Shown piece after piece: positions 1 to 5,419 of a DNA stretch of 8,084 bases. The notes beneath the pieces are model-generated. The model made no database searches, was not told the DNA's origin, and saw nothing but the letters and a program-made list of their open reading frames with translations. The number at the start of each line of letters is the position of its first letter. Within the stretch, counting starts at the first letter, position 1. Source of the stretch: Acidobacteriaceae bacterium (GTDB lineage Bacteria > Acidobacteriota > Terriglobia > Terriglobales > Acidobacteriaceae); the NCBI GenBank assembly GCA_003135315.1, contig PLBD01000487.1, positions 1 through 8,084 of the forward strand, in the 5' to 3' direction. The position numbers and the translations under genes were made by a program.

Positions 1-172
1 CCGTAGGTGTCTGTGTCGTAGCCCGGAATCGAAAAGTAGGGTGGGACAATGTCTCGAAATTTCCATCGAGCCAGCCGCGCAGCGGCGGCAGGGTTATAAC
101 ACAGACACCGTAGAGACGACACAAGTTCTCATCCGCCGATGACGGATCTGCTGTTCCGATTTTCTTAGAAAC
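1..172. other. Gene-free left edge with small inverted repeats
   Basis: I see no gene here. A 10-base inverted repeat, GTGTCTGTGT at 7-16 and ACACAGACAC at 99-108, brackets a 112-base stretch. A weak hairpin, ATCCG at 131-135 and CGGAT at 143-147, lies about 26 bases beyond the stop of the response regulator. It lacks a T-run, so it is at best a poor terminator. A minus-strand reading frame starting near 66 is open to the window edge, but it is too short to judge. Confidence 0.4.
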
Positions 173-643
173 CTATTCCGCTCGTTTACCCGCGGCATGG
201 CGCGCGGGCTTCGCAATATCGGGACTTACAACTTTGCCGGTCGCAGCTTTGCGTGACTGCTGCGCTTGCACTTTGTGGTCCGCGTGGGTCACCAACAGCG
301 CTTCCAGTTGACCCAGCAGGTCGGGAATATTGACCGGCTTCACCAGCAGAGACTGGACTCCCATGGTCTTCCACTCGGTTTCCCGCGAGGGATAGGCAGT
401 CAACAGGGCCGTGGCCGGATCGTACGGCTGCTGGCGCGCGACATGGATCACGTCATAACCGGAGTTCTCGGTTTCCATCCGGTTGTCAGTGATCACCATC
501 TCATAGACGCCGCTCTTCAATTTACCCACTGCCTCTTTGGCGGACGCTGCCGTGTCCACTTCGAAGCCATTCATTTCCAGAATCGCGCGCAGGGTGAGAA
601 GAATTGCCAGATCGTCATCGACTAACAGGATGCGACGTTTCAC
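173..643 (-). CDS. Single-domain response regulator (REC only)
   Basis: This 156-residue protein is a CheY-like receiver domain with a basic tail and no DNA-binding or enzymatic output domain. The acidic pocket is D9-D10 (LLVDDD), the phosphoacceptor is D53 (VITDNRM), the switch threonine is T82 (LLTAYP) and the conserved lysine is K102 (LVKPV). The usual proline after the DxxM motif is replaced by glutamate (D53-N-R-M-E), and the loop to the next glycine is one residue longer than usual. Residues 118-156 form a low-complexity tail rich in K, R, H and A. The start chosen is GTG at 643, with GGAG seven bases upstream and VKRRILLVDD right after it. The frame stays open a further 178 codons upstream, but that part runs antisense through mtaB and is not coding. 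It would receive phosphate from an unlinked histidine kinase; none is encoded here. The partner and output are unknown. Confidence 0.9.
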   Translation of the reverse strand: MKRRILLVDDDLAILLTLRAILEMNGFEVDTAASAKEAVGKLKSGVYEMVITDNRMETENSGYDVIHVARQQPYDPATALLTAYPSRETEWKTMGVQSLLVKPVNIPDLLGQLEALLVTHADHKVQAQQSRKAATGKVVSPDIAKPARHAAGKRAE

Positions 644-675
644 GGGAAAACTCCAGATACACAACGGCGTTTCAT
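640..675 (-). CDS. Possible 11-codon leader ORF overlapping the response regulator start
   Basis: An ATG at 675 is preceded by AAGGAAG at very short spacing and opens an 11-residue frame, MKRRCVSGVFP. Its TGA stop overlaps the GTG start of the response regulator in the sequence GTGA. Such geometry is typical of translational coupling. The first codons, ATGAAACGCCG, also resemble the first codons of the regulator, GTGAAACGTCG, so the small ORF might be a relic of a duplicated start rather than a working leader peptide. Expression is not shown by the sequence. Confidence 0.3.
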   Translation of the reverse strand: MKRRCVSGVFP

Positions 676-751
676 TACTTCCTTGGGCTGTCTGGGTCGA
701 TCGTACACCCTGGACTTCGCGCCGCGCAAAAGACGGCGAAGGTTGCCTCGG

Positions 752-757
752 TATAAT
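752..757 (+). promoter_or_regulatory. Candidate -10 box (TATAAT) directly before mtaB
   Basis: A perfect TATAAT ends six bases before the GTG start codon of mtaB. A transcript from this box would begin at or next to the start codon, giving a leaderless or nearly leaderless mRNA. No good -35 match lies 16-18 bases upstream, and there is no Shine-Dalgarno at normal distance from the GTG; the nearest AAGG is about 21 bases away. The call rests on the hexamer and its spacing only. Confidence 0.4.
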
Positions 758-763
758 CAATCC

Positions 764-2140
764 GTGGCGACGTATCATGTGGAGAATTTCGGATGCCGCG
801 CGACCCAGGCCGACGGCGCGGCGATCGAGCGTCAACTGCTTGATCGCGGCTTCCTGCGCGCCGGTGCCGCGAACCAGGCCGAAGTCGTCGTACTGAACAC
901 CTGCACGGTTACCGCCTCCGCCGATCAGGACGCGCGCGCCGCTATTCGCCGCATCCAGCGCGAAAATCCCGCAGCCCAGATCCTGGTGACGGGTTGCTAC
1001 GCGCAGCGCGCGCCCGAAGAAATATCCGCACTGCCCGGCGTGAGCCTGGTTATCGGCAATTCGCACAAACACGAGCTGGTAAACTACGTCGCGCCGCGCG
1101 ATCCGGCATTTGTGCAACTCGCGCAGATCGGCGGCCAGGCCGAGTCGAATGTCATCATCGGCGACATCTTCGCGCATACTGAACTGCGGGCCGCGCCCGT
1201 ATTCGACGGCGATTCTTTCGAGAAGACACGCCCGAACCTGAAAGTCCAGGACGGCTGCAATAATCGCTGCTCGTTCTGCATTATCCCGTACGTGCGCGGC
1301 AAGAGCCGCTCGCTGAAGCTGGAGCAGGTGTTGCGCGAAGTTGATGCTCTGGTCGCTAACGGCTATCGCGAGGTCGTGCTGTCGGGCATCAATCTTGGTC
1401 GCTGGGGAAGGGAATTGTCCCCGCGGATGAATTTCGCGGCCATGCTGCGCGCGATCCTGGAGCGGACGGCGATCGAGAAACTTCGTATCAGCTCAGTCGA
1501 GCCGATGGACTGGACGAATGAGGTCATCGAACTGGTGGCGTCCTGGTCGCGCATCTGCAAACATGCACATGTGCCAATGCAGTCGGGCAGCGACAAGATT
1601 CTGCGCAAGATGCATCGCAAGTATCGCCCGTGGCATTACGCCGATCGCATCGAACGCATCCGGTGCGCCATGCCGGACGCGGCCATCGGCGCGGACGTTA
1701 TGGTCGGCTTCCCCGGCGAGAGTGATGATGACTTCGAGCAAACGCGCGCGCTGATCGAGCGCCTGCCGTTCACGTATCTGCACGTCTTCACGTATTCATC
1801 GCGGCCGGGAACGCCTTCGGCGGAGATGCCCGGGCAGGTTCCGGTGCAGATCGCGCGGGAGCGCAATCGCGTCTTGCGCGAGCTGGCTGCCCAGAAGAAA
1901 CGCGCGTTCATGGAATCGTTCGTCGGACGAGAAGTGGAGGCGATCACGCTCACCCATTTCGATGGCGAGTACACGGAAGCGCTGACGGATAACTATTTGA
2001 AGTTGCGCGTGCTCGGGCGGCATGGGGCGAATCAGCAGGCGCGAGTTGCGGTCGGCACGGTGCAGCACGATGCACTGCTCGGCCGCATTTGCCCCGCCCT
2101 AGCCAAAGGAAGGCTAGAACGGGGCACCCCGGCAACTTAA
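764..2140 (+). CDS. mtaB: tRNA t6A37 methylthiotransferase, MtaB type (radical SAM)
   Basis: This 458-residue MiaB-family enzyme would convert N6-threonylcarbamoyladenosine at tRNA position 37 to its 2-methylthio form. The N-terminal domain has the three cysteines of the auxiliary 4Fe-4S cluster: C11 (NFGCRATQ), C47 (LNTCTVTASAD) and C78 (VTGCYAQR). The radical-SAM cluster is C165, C169 and C172 (DGCNNRCSFC). A TRAM-like RNA-binding region lies at about 393-450. NTCTVT...AD and VTGCYAQ favour MtaB over MiaB, which typically has NTCxxREKA, or RimO. The GTG at 764 is chosen because it leaves ten residues before C11, as expected. Longer starts such as TTG at 683 would add a basic, unconserved extension. 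There is no clear Shine-Dalgarno, but a TATAAT sits just upstream. The last 15 or so codons lie in a palindrome, so the C-terminal tail after the TRAM domain is probably repeat-derived. Confidence 0.9.
   Translation: MATYHVENFGCRATQADGAAIERQLLDRGFLRAGAANQAEVVVLNTCTVTASADQDARAAIRRIQRENPAAQILVTGCYAQRAPEEISALPGVSLVIGNSHKHELVNYVAPRDPAFVQLAQIGGQAESNVIIGDIFAHTELRAAPVFDGDSFEKTRPNLKVQDGCNNRCSFCIIPYVRGKSRSLKLEQVLREVDALVANGYREVVLSGINLGRWGRELSPRMNFAAMLRAILERTAIEKLRISSVEPMDWTNEVIELVASWSRICKHAHVPMQSGSDKILRKMHRKYRPWHYADRIERIRCAMPDAAIGADVMVGFPGESDDDFEQTRALIERLPFTYLHVFTYSSRPGTPSAEMPGQVPVQIARERNRVLRELAAQKKRAFMESFVGREVEAITLTHFDGEYTEALTDNYLKLRVLGRHGANQQARVAVGTVQHDALLGRICPALAKGRLERGTPAT
2090..2126. repeat. Imperfect palindrome forming the 3' end of mtaB
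   Basis: The left arm at 2090-2104 and right arm at 2112-2126 pair over 13 positions: TGCCCCG with CGGGGCA, and CTAGCC with GGCTAG, separated by a CC/AA internal loop. The apical loop is the seven bases AAAGGAA. The hairpin is inside the mtaB frame and encodes its last residues, with the stop 12 bases further on. No T-run follows, so it is not a classical terminator. It could be a dispersed palindromic repeat or an mRNA-stabilising end. The pairing is seen directly; the multicopy status is inferred. Confidence 0.6.
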
Positions 2141-2151
2141 TCCCCTGAGAA

Positions 2152-2259
2152 TTGTCATCACGAGGAGGCCTTCAGGCCGACGCGGGATCTGCTTTTCGCG
2201 CGAACAGCCATTGCAGGCCGTGCGAACAGCAGGTCCCTCGACTTCGCTCGGGATGACAA
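2152..2259. repeat. 108-bp imperfect inverted-repeat element
   Basis: The ends pair as 13 bases with one mismatch: TTGTCATCACGAG at 2152-2164 with CTCGGGATGACAA at 2247-2259. An inner pair, 2184-2199 and 2222-2237, matches at 14 of 16 positions. A small hairpin, GGCCT-TC-AGGCC, lies at 2167-2178. Read on the minus strand, the element opens with TTGTCATCCCGAGCGAAG, which from memory is a widespread dispersed motif in acidobacterial and other GC-rich genomes. It encodes no protein and has no T-run. A non-autonomous mobile or REP-like element is likely. Confidence 0.6.
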
Positions 2260-2314
2260 ATCAAGAAATAGTCAGCGAACGGCACGTCTGAAGAGCGTGC
2301 GTGAGAACCGTGTC

Positions 2315-2404
2315 GTCCCCGGGGGACTCAGGTACTTTTCCCACTAACCCCAGCACTCCGCTTCGCTCCGTGCTGGGCTATCATTATTCCGCGCCCTTCG
2401 GCGC
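2315..2404. repeat. Cluster of three hairpins between mtaB and infC
   Basis: Three palindromes follow each other: GTCCCC-G-GGGGAC at 2315-2327; CCCAGCAC with GTGCTGGG around a 13-base loop at 2349-2377; and GCGCC-CTTC-GGCGC at 2391-2404. None has a T-run. The loop of the second (TCCGCTTCGCTCC) resembles the CGACTTCGCTCGG segment of the preceding element, which suggests a related repeat class. A 113-codon open frame across this stretch and into infC is not credible as a gene. From 2405 to about 2540 I see nothing further. Confidence 0.45.
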
Positions 2405-2542
2405 TTCGGATTTCGGCTCCTTACTCCATCGCTCGGCGCGAAAGCGAGTTGTCACGCACACTCTGAAGCGGTGCCCTGACACAAACCAGCGGCTCGGACC
2501 GATTGCGTTGCATGGACCAACGGCGGTTGGGCAATCGCCCCA

Positions 2543-2551
2543 TGCTATACT
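2543..2551 (+). promoter_or_regulatory. Candidate extended -10 promoter of infC
   Basis: TGCTATACT has an extended -10 TG element followed by a TATACT hexamer, 33 bases before the infC start codon. No -35 element is recognisable at 16-18 bases, which the TG extension could compensate for. The predicted transcript would begin near 2558 with a leader of about 27 bases. That leader holds a small hairpin, CAGTA (2557-2561) with TACTG (2569-2573), directly before the Shine-Dalgarno. Confidence 0.4.
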
Positions 2552-2574
2552 TTTCCCAGTACTGCAGTTACTGC

Positions 2575-2580
2575 GGAGGA
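2575..2580 (+). promoter_or_regulatory. Strong Shine-Dalgarno fixing the ATC start of infC
   Basis: GGAGGA lies four bases before ATC at 2585-2587. No ATG, GTG or TTG in the infC frame occurs within a suitable distance of it. The next possible conventional start, GTG at 2639, is more than 50 bases away and lacks its own strong site. This ribosome binding site is the main reason to accept the ATC start. Confidence 0.75.
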
Positions 2581-2584
2581 CTGT

Positions 2585-3193
2585 ATCGACAAACGTTTTA
2601 TCCGCACGAATGATCGCATTCGTGTTCGTGAAGTTCGCGTGATCGACGATGAAGGCAATCAGCTGGGCATCATGACTCCCTTCGATGCGCTTAAGATTGC
2701 CCGCGAAAAAACCCTCGACCTGGTAGAAGTCTCACCCACAGCGCAGCCTCCCGTTTGCCGCATCATGGATTACGGGAAATACCTGTACCAGCAGGAAAAG
2801 CGCGAGCGCGAAGCCAAGAAGCACCAGCACCAGATCACGGTCAAGGAAGTGAAGTTCCGCATTAACGTGGACGATCACGACTACGAGACCAAGAAGAACC
2901 ACGTGCTGCGCTTTCTCGACGAAGGCGACAAGGTGAAGGCCACCATCTTCTTCCGCGGACGCGAAATGACGCGGCAGGGGTTGGGACGCGAGATCCTGGA
3001 TCGCCTGATCAAGGACCTGGGCGACAAGGCCATCGTGGAGTTTCGTCCGCGGCAGGAAGGCAACACCCTGCACCTGATCCTGGCGCCGCCGAAGGTTCAG
3101 CCGGGCGCGAAACCGCCAGGCCACAAGCCCGAAAAGAGCGCAGCAACGCCTCAGCCGCCTCCTCGGCCCGCACCGCCGCCGCAACAACCTTAG
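2585..3193 (+). CDS. infC: Translation initiation factor IF-3, non-AUG (ATC) start
   Basis: IF-3 binds the 30S subunit, keeps it free of 50S and checks start codon-anticodon pairing. The 202-residue product starts at ATC, giving (M/I)DKRFIRTNDRIRVREVR. These 18 residues match the conserved IF-3 N-terminus and would be lost with the GTG at 2639. The N-terminal domain runs to about residue 75 (LVEVSPTAQPPVCRIMDYGK), followed by a charged linker, and the C-terminal domain spans about 85-168 (ITVKEVKFR, FRGREMTRQGLG, LAPPK). Residues 169-202 are an extra tail with 14 prolines, beyond the 180 residues of the E. coli protein. An AUU start in E. coli infC and an AUC start in Myxococcus xanthus (dsg) are known and allow autorepression by IF-3; the same control is likely here. 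rpmI and rplT, its common neighbours, do not follow; the next gene is convergent. Confidence 0.95.
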   Translation: MDKRFIRTNDRIRVREVRVIDDEGNQLGIMTPFDALKIAREKTLDLVEVSPTAQPPVCRIMDYGKYLYQQEKREREAKKHQHQITVKEVKFRINVDDHDYETKKNHVLRFLDEGDKVKATIFFRGREMTRQGLGREILDRLIKDLGDKAIVEFRPRQEGNTLHLILAPPKVQPGAKPPGHKPEKSAATPQPPPRPAPPPQQP

Positions 3194-3201
3194 CTGTAAC
3201 C

Positions 3202-3231
3202 GATTCCGCCGGGGAATCCAGCACGCTGCTG
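3202..3231. terminator. Two tandem hairpins between convergent infC and VOC genes
   Basis: GATTCC (3202-3207) pairs with GGAATC (3213-3218), and immediately after it CAGCA (3219-3223) pairs with TGCTG (3227-3231). They sit 9 bases past the infC stop and about 33 bases past the VOC gene stop, where a two-way terminator would be expected. Neither strand has a clear T-run, so termination is a guess from position and structure. Confidence 0.25.
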
Positions 3232-3263
3232 AATTTGGCGAGCTATTCGGACGCGGAGCTTAG

Positions 3264-3725
3264 CTACTCTTTGGCCGCGCGCTCCAACTCTGCAATGTCG
3301 AGTTTCTTCATCCCAAGCATCGCCTGCATCGCCTTGGGGTGTTTGATAAGTTCGGGTAGCCGTACCGGCACAATCTGCCACGACACTCCAAACTTATCTT
3401 TAAGCCAGCCGCACCGGCCTTCACTGCCTCCGGCGCTCAGCTTGGTCCAATAGTGATCCACTTCCGCCTGCGAGTCGCAGCGCACCACAAAGGAAATGGC
3501 CTCGGTGAATTGGTATGATGGGCCGCCATTGAGCGCAACAAACTTCTGTCCATCGAGCTCAAAACTGACGGTCAGGACGCGCTCCTTGGGTGAGCGCGTT
3601 TCCCGCGCCTTGCCCATCCGGCGCGAGTTCTCGAATACCGTGAGATAGAACTCGACCGCCTCTTCGGCGTTCGAATCAAACCAGAGAAATGGGGTAATAC
3701 GTGGATTGTTTTCAAAAGCACTCAT
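3264..3725 (-). CDS. VOC-superfamily protein, PhnB / 3-dmu-9_3-mt type
   Basis: This 153-residue protein belongs to the vicinal-oxygen-chelate fold family often labelled PhnB-like or '3-demethylubiquinone-9 3-methyltransferase'; that enzymatic name is not reliable for these proteins. Family hallmarks are ITPFLWFDSNAEEAVEFY at 10-27, a VSFELDGQKFVALNGGP strand pair at 53-69, EAISFVVRCDSQAEVDHYW at 75-93, and KDKFGVSWQIVP at 109-120. It is one complete VOC unit and probably acts as a dimer in the cytoplasm. The ATG at 3725 has GCGAGG nine bases upstream; the open frame before it overlaps the transporter gene and is not used. The gene starts 44 bases after the transporter stop and is likely in the same transcript. 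The substrate is unknown, and a link to metal uptake is only positional. Confidence 0.88.
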   Translation of the reverse strand: MSAFENNPRITPFLWFDSNAEEAVEFYLTVFENSRRMGKARETRSPKERVLTVSFELDGQKFVALNGGPSYQFTEAISFVVRCDSQAEVDHYWTKLSAGGSEGRCGWLKDKFGVSWQIVPVRLPELIKHPKAMQAMLGMKKLDIAELERAAKE

Positions 3726-3769
3726 GGAAAATAACCTCGCTTCCCGTTCTAAACGGACATCTGACTTAG

Positions 3770-5029
3770 CTAGCTGCCGCCGCCCGTGACAAACCATCCA
3801 ATCGTGAGCCCAATCATGATGATCGTAGTGGCCCAGGCGATGAAGTTGAACCACGTTCCGTTCACATACTTTCCCATCAGCTCGCTCTTGTTGATGAGCA
3901 ACAGCATGAAGATGAGCACAAAGGGAAGAACGATGCCATTCACCACCTGGGAAAGGATGCTGATCTTTACCAGCGGAACGTTGGGCAGAAGGATGACACC
4001 GCCGCCAGTGATGAGCAGCAACGTGTACAGCCAGTAAAACACTTTGGCTTCCTTGAACTTGCGCCCCACGCCGGACTCGAAACCAAGACCTTCACAGACG
4101 GTATAGGCGGTCGAGATGGGCAAAATCGAAGCGGCAAACAGGGAAGCGTTAAACAGCCCGGCGGCAAAAAGGATGTAGGCATATTCTCCCGCCAGGGGAC
4201 GCAAGGCCTGGGCGGCATCGGCGCCATCGCGAATCTGGCGAATGCCGTGGACGTAGAGCGTGGCCGCGCAAGCCACGACGATGAACCACGCAACGATGTC
4301 GGTAAACAGGCAGCCCAGGATCACGTCCCAACGCGACGCTTTGTACTCGCGGGGAGTAATGCCTTTTTCCACGATGGAAGACTGAAGATAGAACTGCATC
4401 CAGGGAGCGATGGTGGTGCCCACCACCGCAATCACCATGTAGATGTAGGCGGACTGGTGGAATGCGCCGGCCAGCGGCGGCTTGAAGGTGGCGACGAAAG
4501 CTGCCTTCCAGCTTGGGCCGGCAAGCACGCCGGCGATGATGTAGGCGAAGTAGAAAAAAGACGCCGCCAGGAAAACTTTCTCGACGCTCTTGTAGGTGCC
4601 TTTGACCACCAACAGCCACACAATCACCGCCGCGGAGGGCACGCTGATGTAGCGCGAGATGTGAAACAGCTCCAGGCTGCTGGCGACGCCGGCGAACTCG
4701 GCCACCACGTTGCCGAAGTTGGTAATCACCAGCCCCAGCATCATGAGAAACGTGACCCGCAGCCCGTATTCTTCGCGGATCAGGTCGCTGAGGCCCTTGC
4801 CGGTAACCGCGCCCATGCGCGCCGACATCTCCTGCACCACTACCAGCGCCACGGTCATGGGAATCATGACCCAAAGCAGCAGATAGCCGAACTGCGCTCC
4901 CGCAGCGGAGTAGGTATAGATACCGCCCGCGTCGTTATCGACATTTGCCGTGATGAAGCCCGGGCCGATGACGGCCAGAAACATCAGCAAACGAATTCGC
5001 CAAACTCGGAGACGACGGGCTTCGGGCAT
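3770..5029 (-). CDS. Divergent Nramp-family divalent metal transporter
   Basis: This 419-residue integral membrane protein has about eleven hydrophobic segments and clear Nramp (SLC11) signatures: IGPGFITANVDNDAGG at 21-36, QEMSARMGAVTGKGLSDLIR at 66-85, and NVVAEFAGVASSLELF at 107-122. The two metal-site motifs are altered. TM1 DPGN reads D33-A-G-G36, so the asparagine is glycine. TM6 MPH reads A208-P-W210, so the metal-selecting methionine is alanine. Both replacements are, from memory, those of the Nramp-related magnesium transporter (NRMT) group, so Mg2+ or Mn2+ uptake is more likely than Fe2+ uptake. ATG at 5029 is chosen because it leaves a short basic N-terminus before TM1. It has no strong Shine-Dalgarno, and an in-frame GTG at 5143 would place the start inside a palindrome element. 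The VOC gene follows 44 bases downstream. It probably has its own promoter, because a terminator separates it from the upstream oxidase gene; no convincing promoter was found. Confidence 0.88.
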   Translation of the reverse strand: MPEARRLRVWRIRLLMFLAVIGPGFITANVDNDAGGIYTYSAAGAQFGYLLLWVMIPMTVALVVVQEMSARMGAVTGKGLSDLIREEYGLRVTFLMMLGLVITNFGNVVAEFAGVASSLELFHISRYISVPSAAVIVWLLVVKGTYKSVEKVFLAASFFYFAYIIAGVLAGPSWKAAFVATFKPPLAGAFHQSAYIYMVIAVVGTTIAPWMQFYLQSSIVEKGITPREYKASRWDVILGCLFTDIVAWFIVVACAATLYVHGIRQIRDGADAAQALRPLAGEYAYILFAAGLFNASLFAASILPISTAYTVCEGLGFESGVGRKFKEAKVFYWLYTLLLITGGGVILLPNVPLVKISILSQVVNGIVLPFVLIFMLLLINKSELMGKYVNGTWFNFIAWATTIIMIGLTIGWFVTGGGS

Positions 5030-5133
5030 GCGATCGAAGGTTACGGTGAGATGGTGACGAACAGCCAGAATAACCGCAGGCGGCGAAATGCGCCAATCCA
5101 GGAATGAGGTTGGTAGTGGGCCGGCTTGAAATC

Positions 5134-5275
5134 GGTGGAGCACGCCTTGAGGCGTGCATCTTGCAGCCCAGCTCGATACGCGCTTTAGCGCTTGAGGTAA
5201 ATCGAACCCTTACCTCAGCGGCTGAAGCCGAGACATTAGAGAATCGCAACTGCACGCCTGAAGGCGTGCTCCACC
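5134..5275. repeat. Nested palindrome element of five hairpins (MITE/REP-like)
   Basis: The ends, 5134-5157 and 5252-5275, are 24-base inverted repeats with one mismatch. Each end also contains its own hairpin: GCACGCCT/AGGCGTGC at 5140-5157 and again at 5252-5269. Between them are GCGCT-TT-AGCGC (5180-5191), TGAGGTAA/TTACCTCA (5193-5217) and CGGCT-GA-AGCCG (5219-5230). Four of the five have the loop core CTNAAG on one strand. The element lies in the leader region of the transporter gene, carries no ORF of its own, and has the shape of a small non-autonomous mobile or REP-like unit. The rest of the 390-base gap (5030-5419) holds only a terminator and a weak TATAAA on the minus strand (5332-5337) with no -35. 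Confidence 0.65.
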
Positions 5276-5369
5276 AAAGATCACTTGACCACCTTCGAAT
5301 CAGCGCAGTCCTGTCCCATCCCATAAACCGCTTTATAGATGCGTACGGCGTTTCCGCAGGCAGGCAGCC

Positions 5370-5400
5370 AAAGGAAAAGGCACGGCCGAAACCGTGCCTT
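5370..5400 (-). terminator. Rho-independent terminator of the multicopper oxidase gene
   Basis: Read on the minus strand, AAGGCACGG (5392-5400) pairs perfectly with CCGTGCCTT (5377-5385) around a six-base loop, and the T-rich run TTCCTTT follows. The hairpin begins 20 bases after the oxidase stop codon. On the plus strand no T-run follows, so it works in one direction only. It isolates the oxidase unit from the transporter gene. Confidence 0.8.
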
Positions 5401-5419
5401 CAGGGGAGAACGATCATGG

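Noticed and set aside
644..1177. Upstream extension of the response regulator frame across mtaB
   Set aside because: It is antisense to the conserved N-terminal domain of mtaB, and the receiver domain begins exactly at the GTG at 643 with its own Shine-Dalgarno.
2301..2642. 113-codon plus-strand frame before and into infC
   Set aside because: It is built from hairpin repeats, overlaps the start of infC in another frame, and resembles no protein family.
4247..5107. Long plus-strand frame (286 codons) opposite the Nramp gene
   Set aside because: It is histidine/arginine-rich antisense shadow of a conserved membrane protein, caused by GC-rich codon use.
5030..5143. N-terminal extension of the transporter to the GTG at 5143
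   Set aside because: That start lies in the palindrome element, and the added 38 residues do not look like an Nramp N-terminus.
5134..5275. CRISPR-like array
   Set aside because: The repeated units are palindromes of different stem sequence without equal-length spacers, and no cas gene is present.
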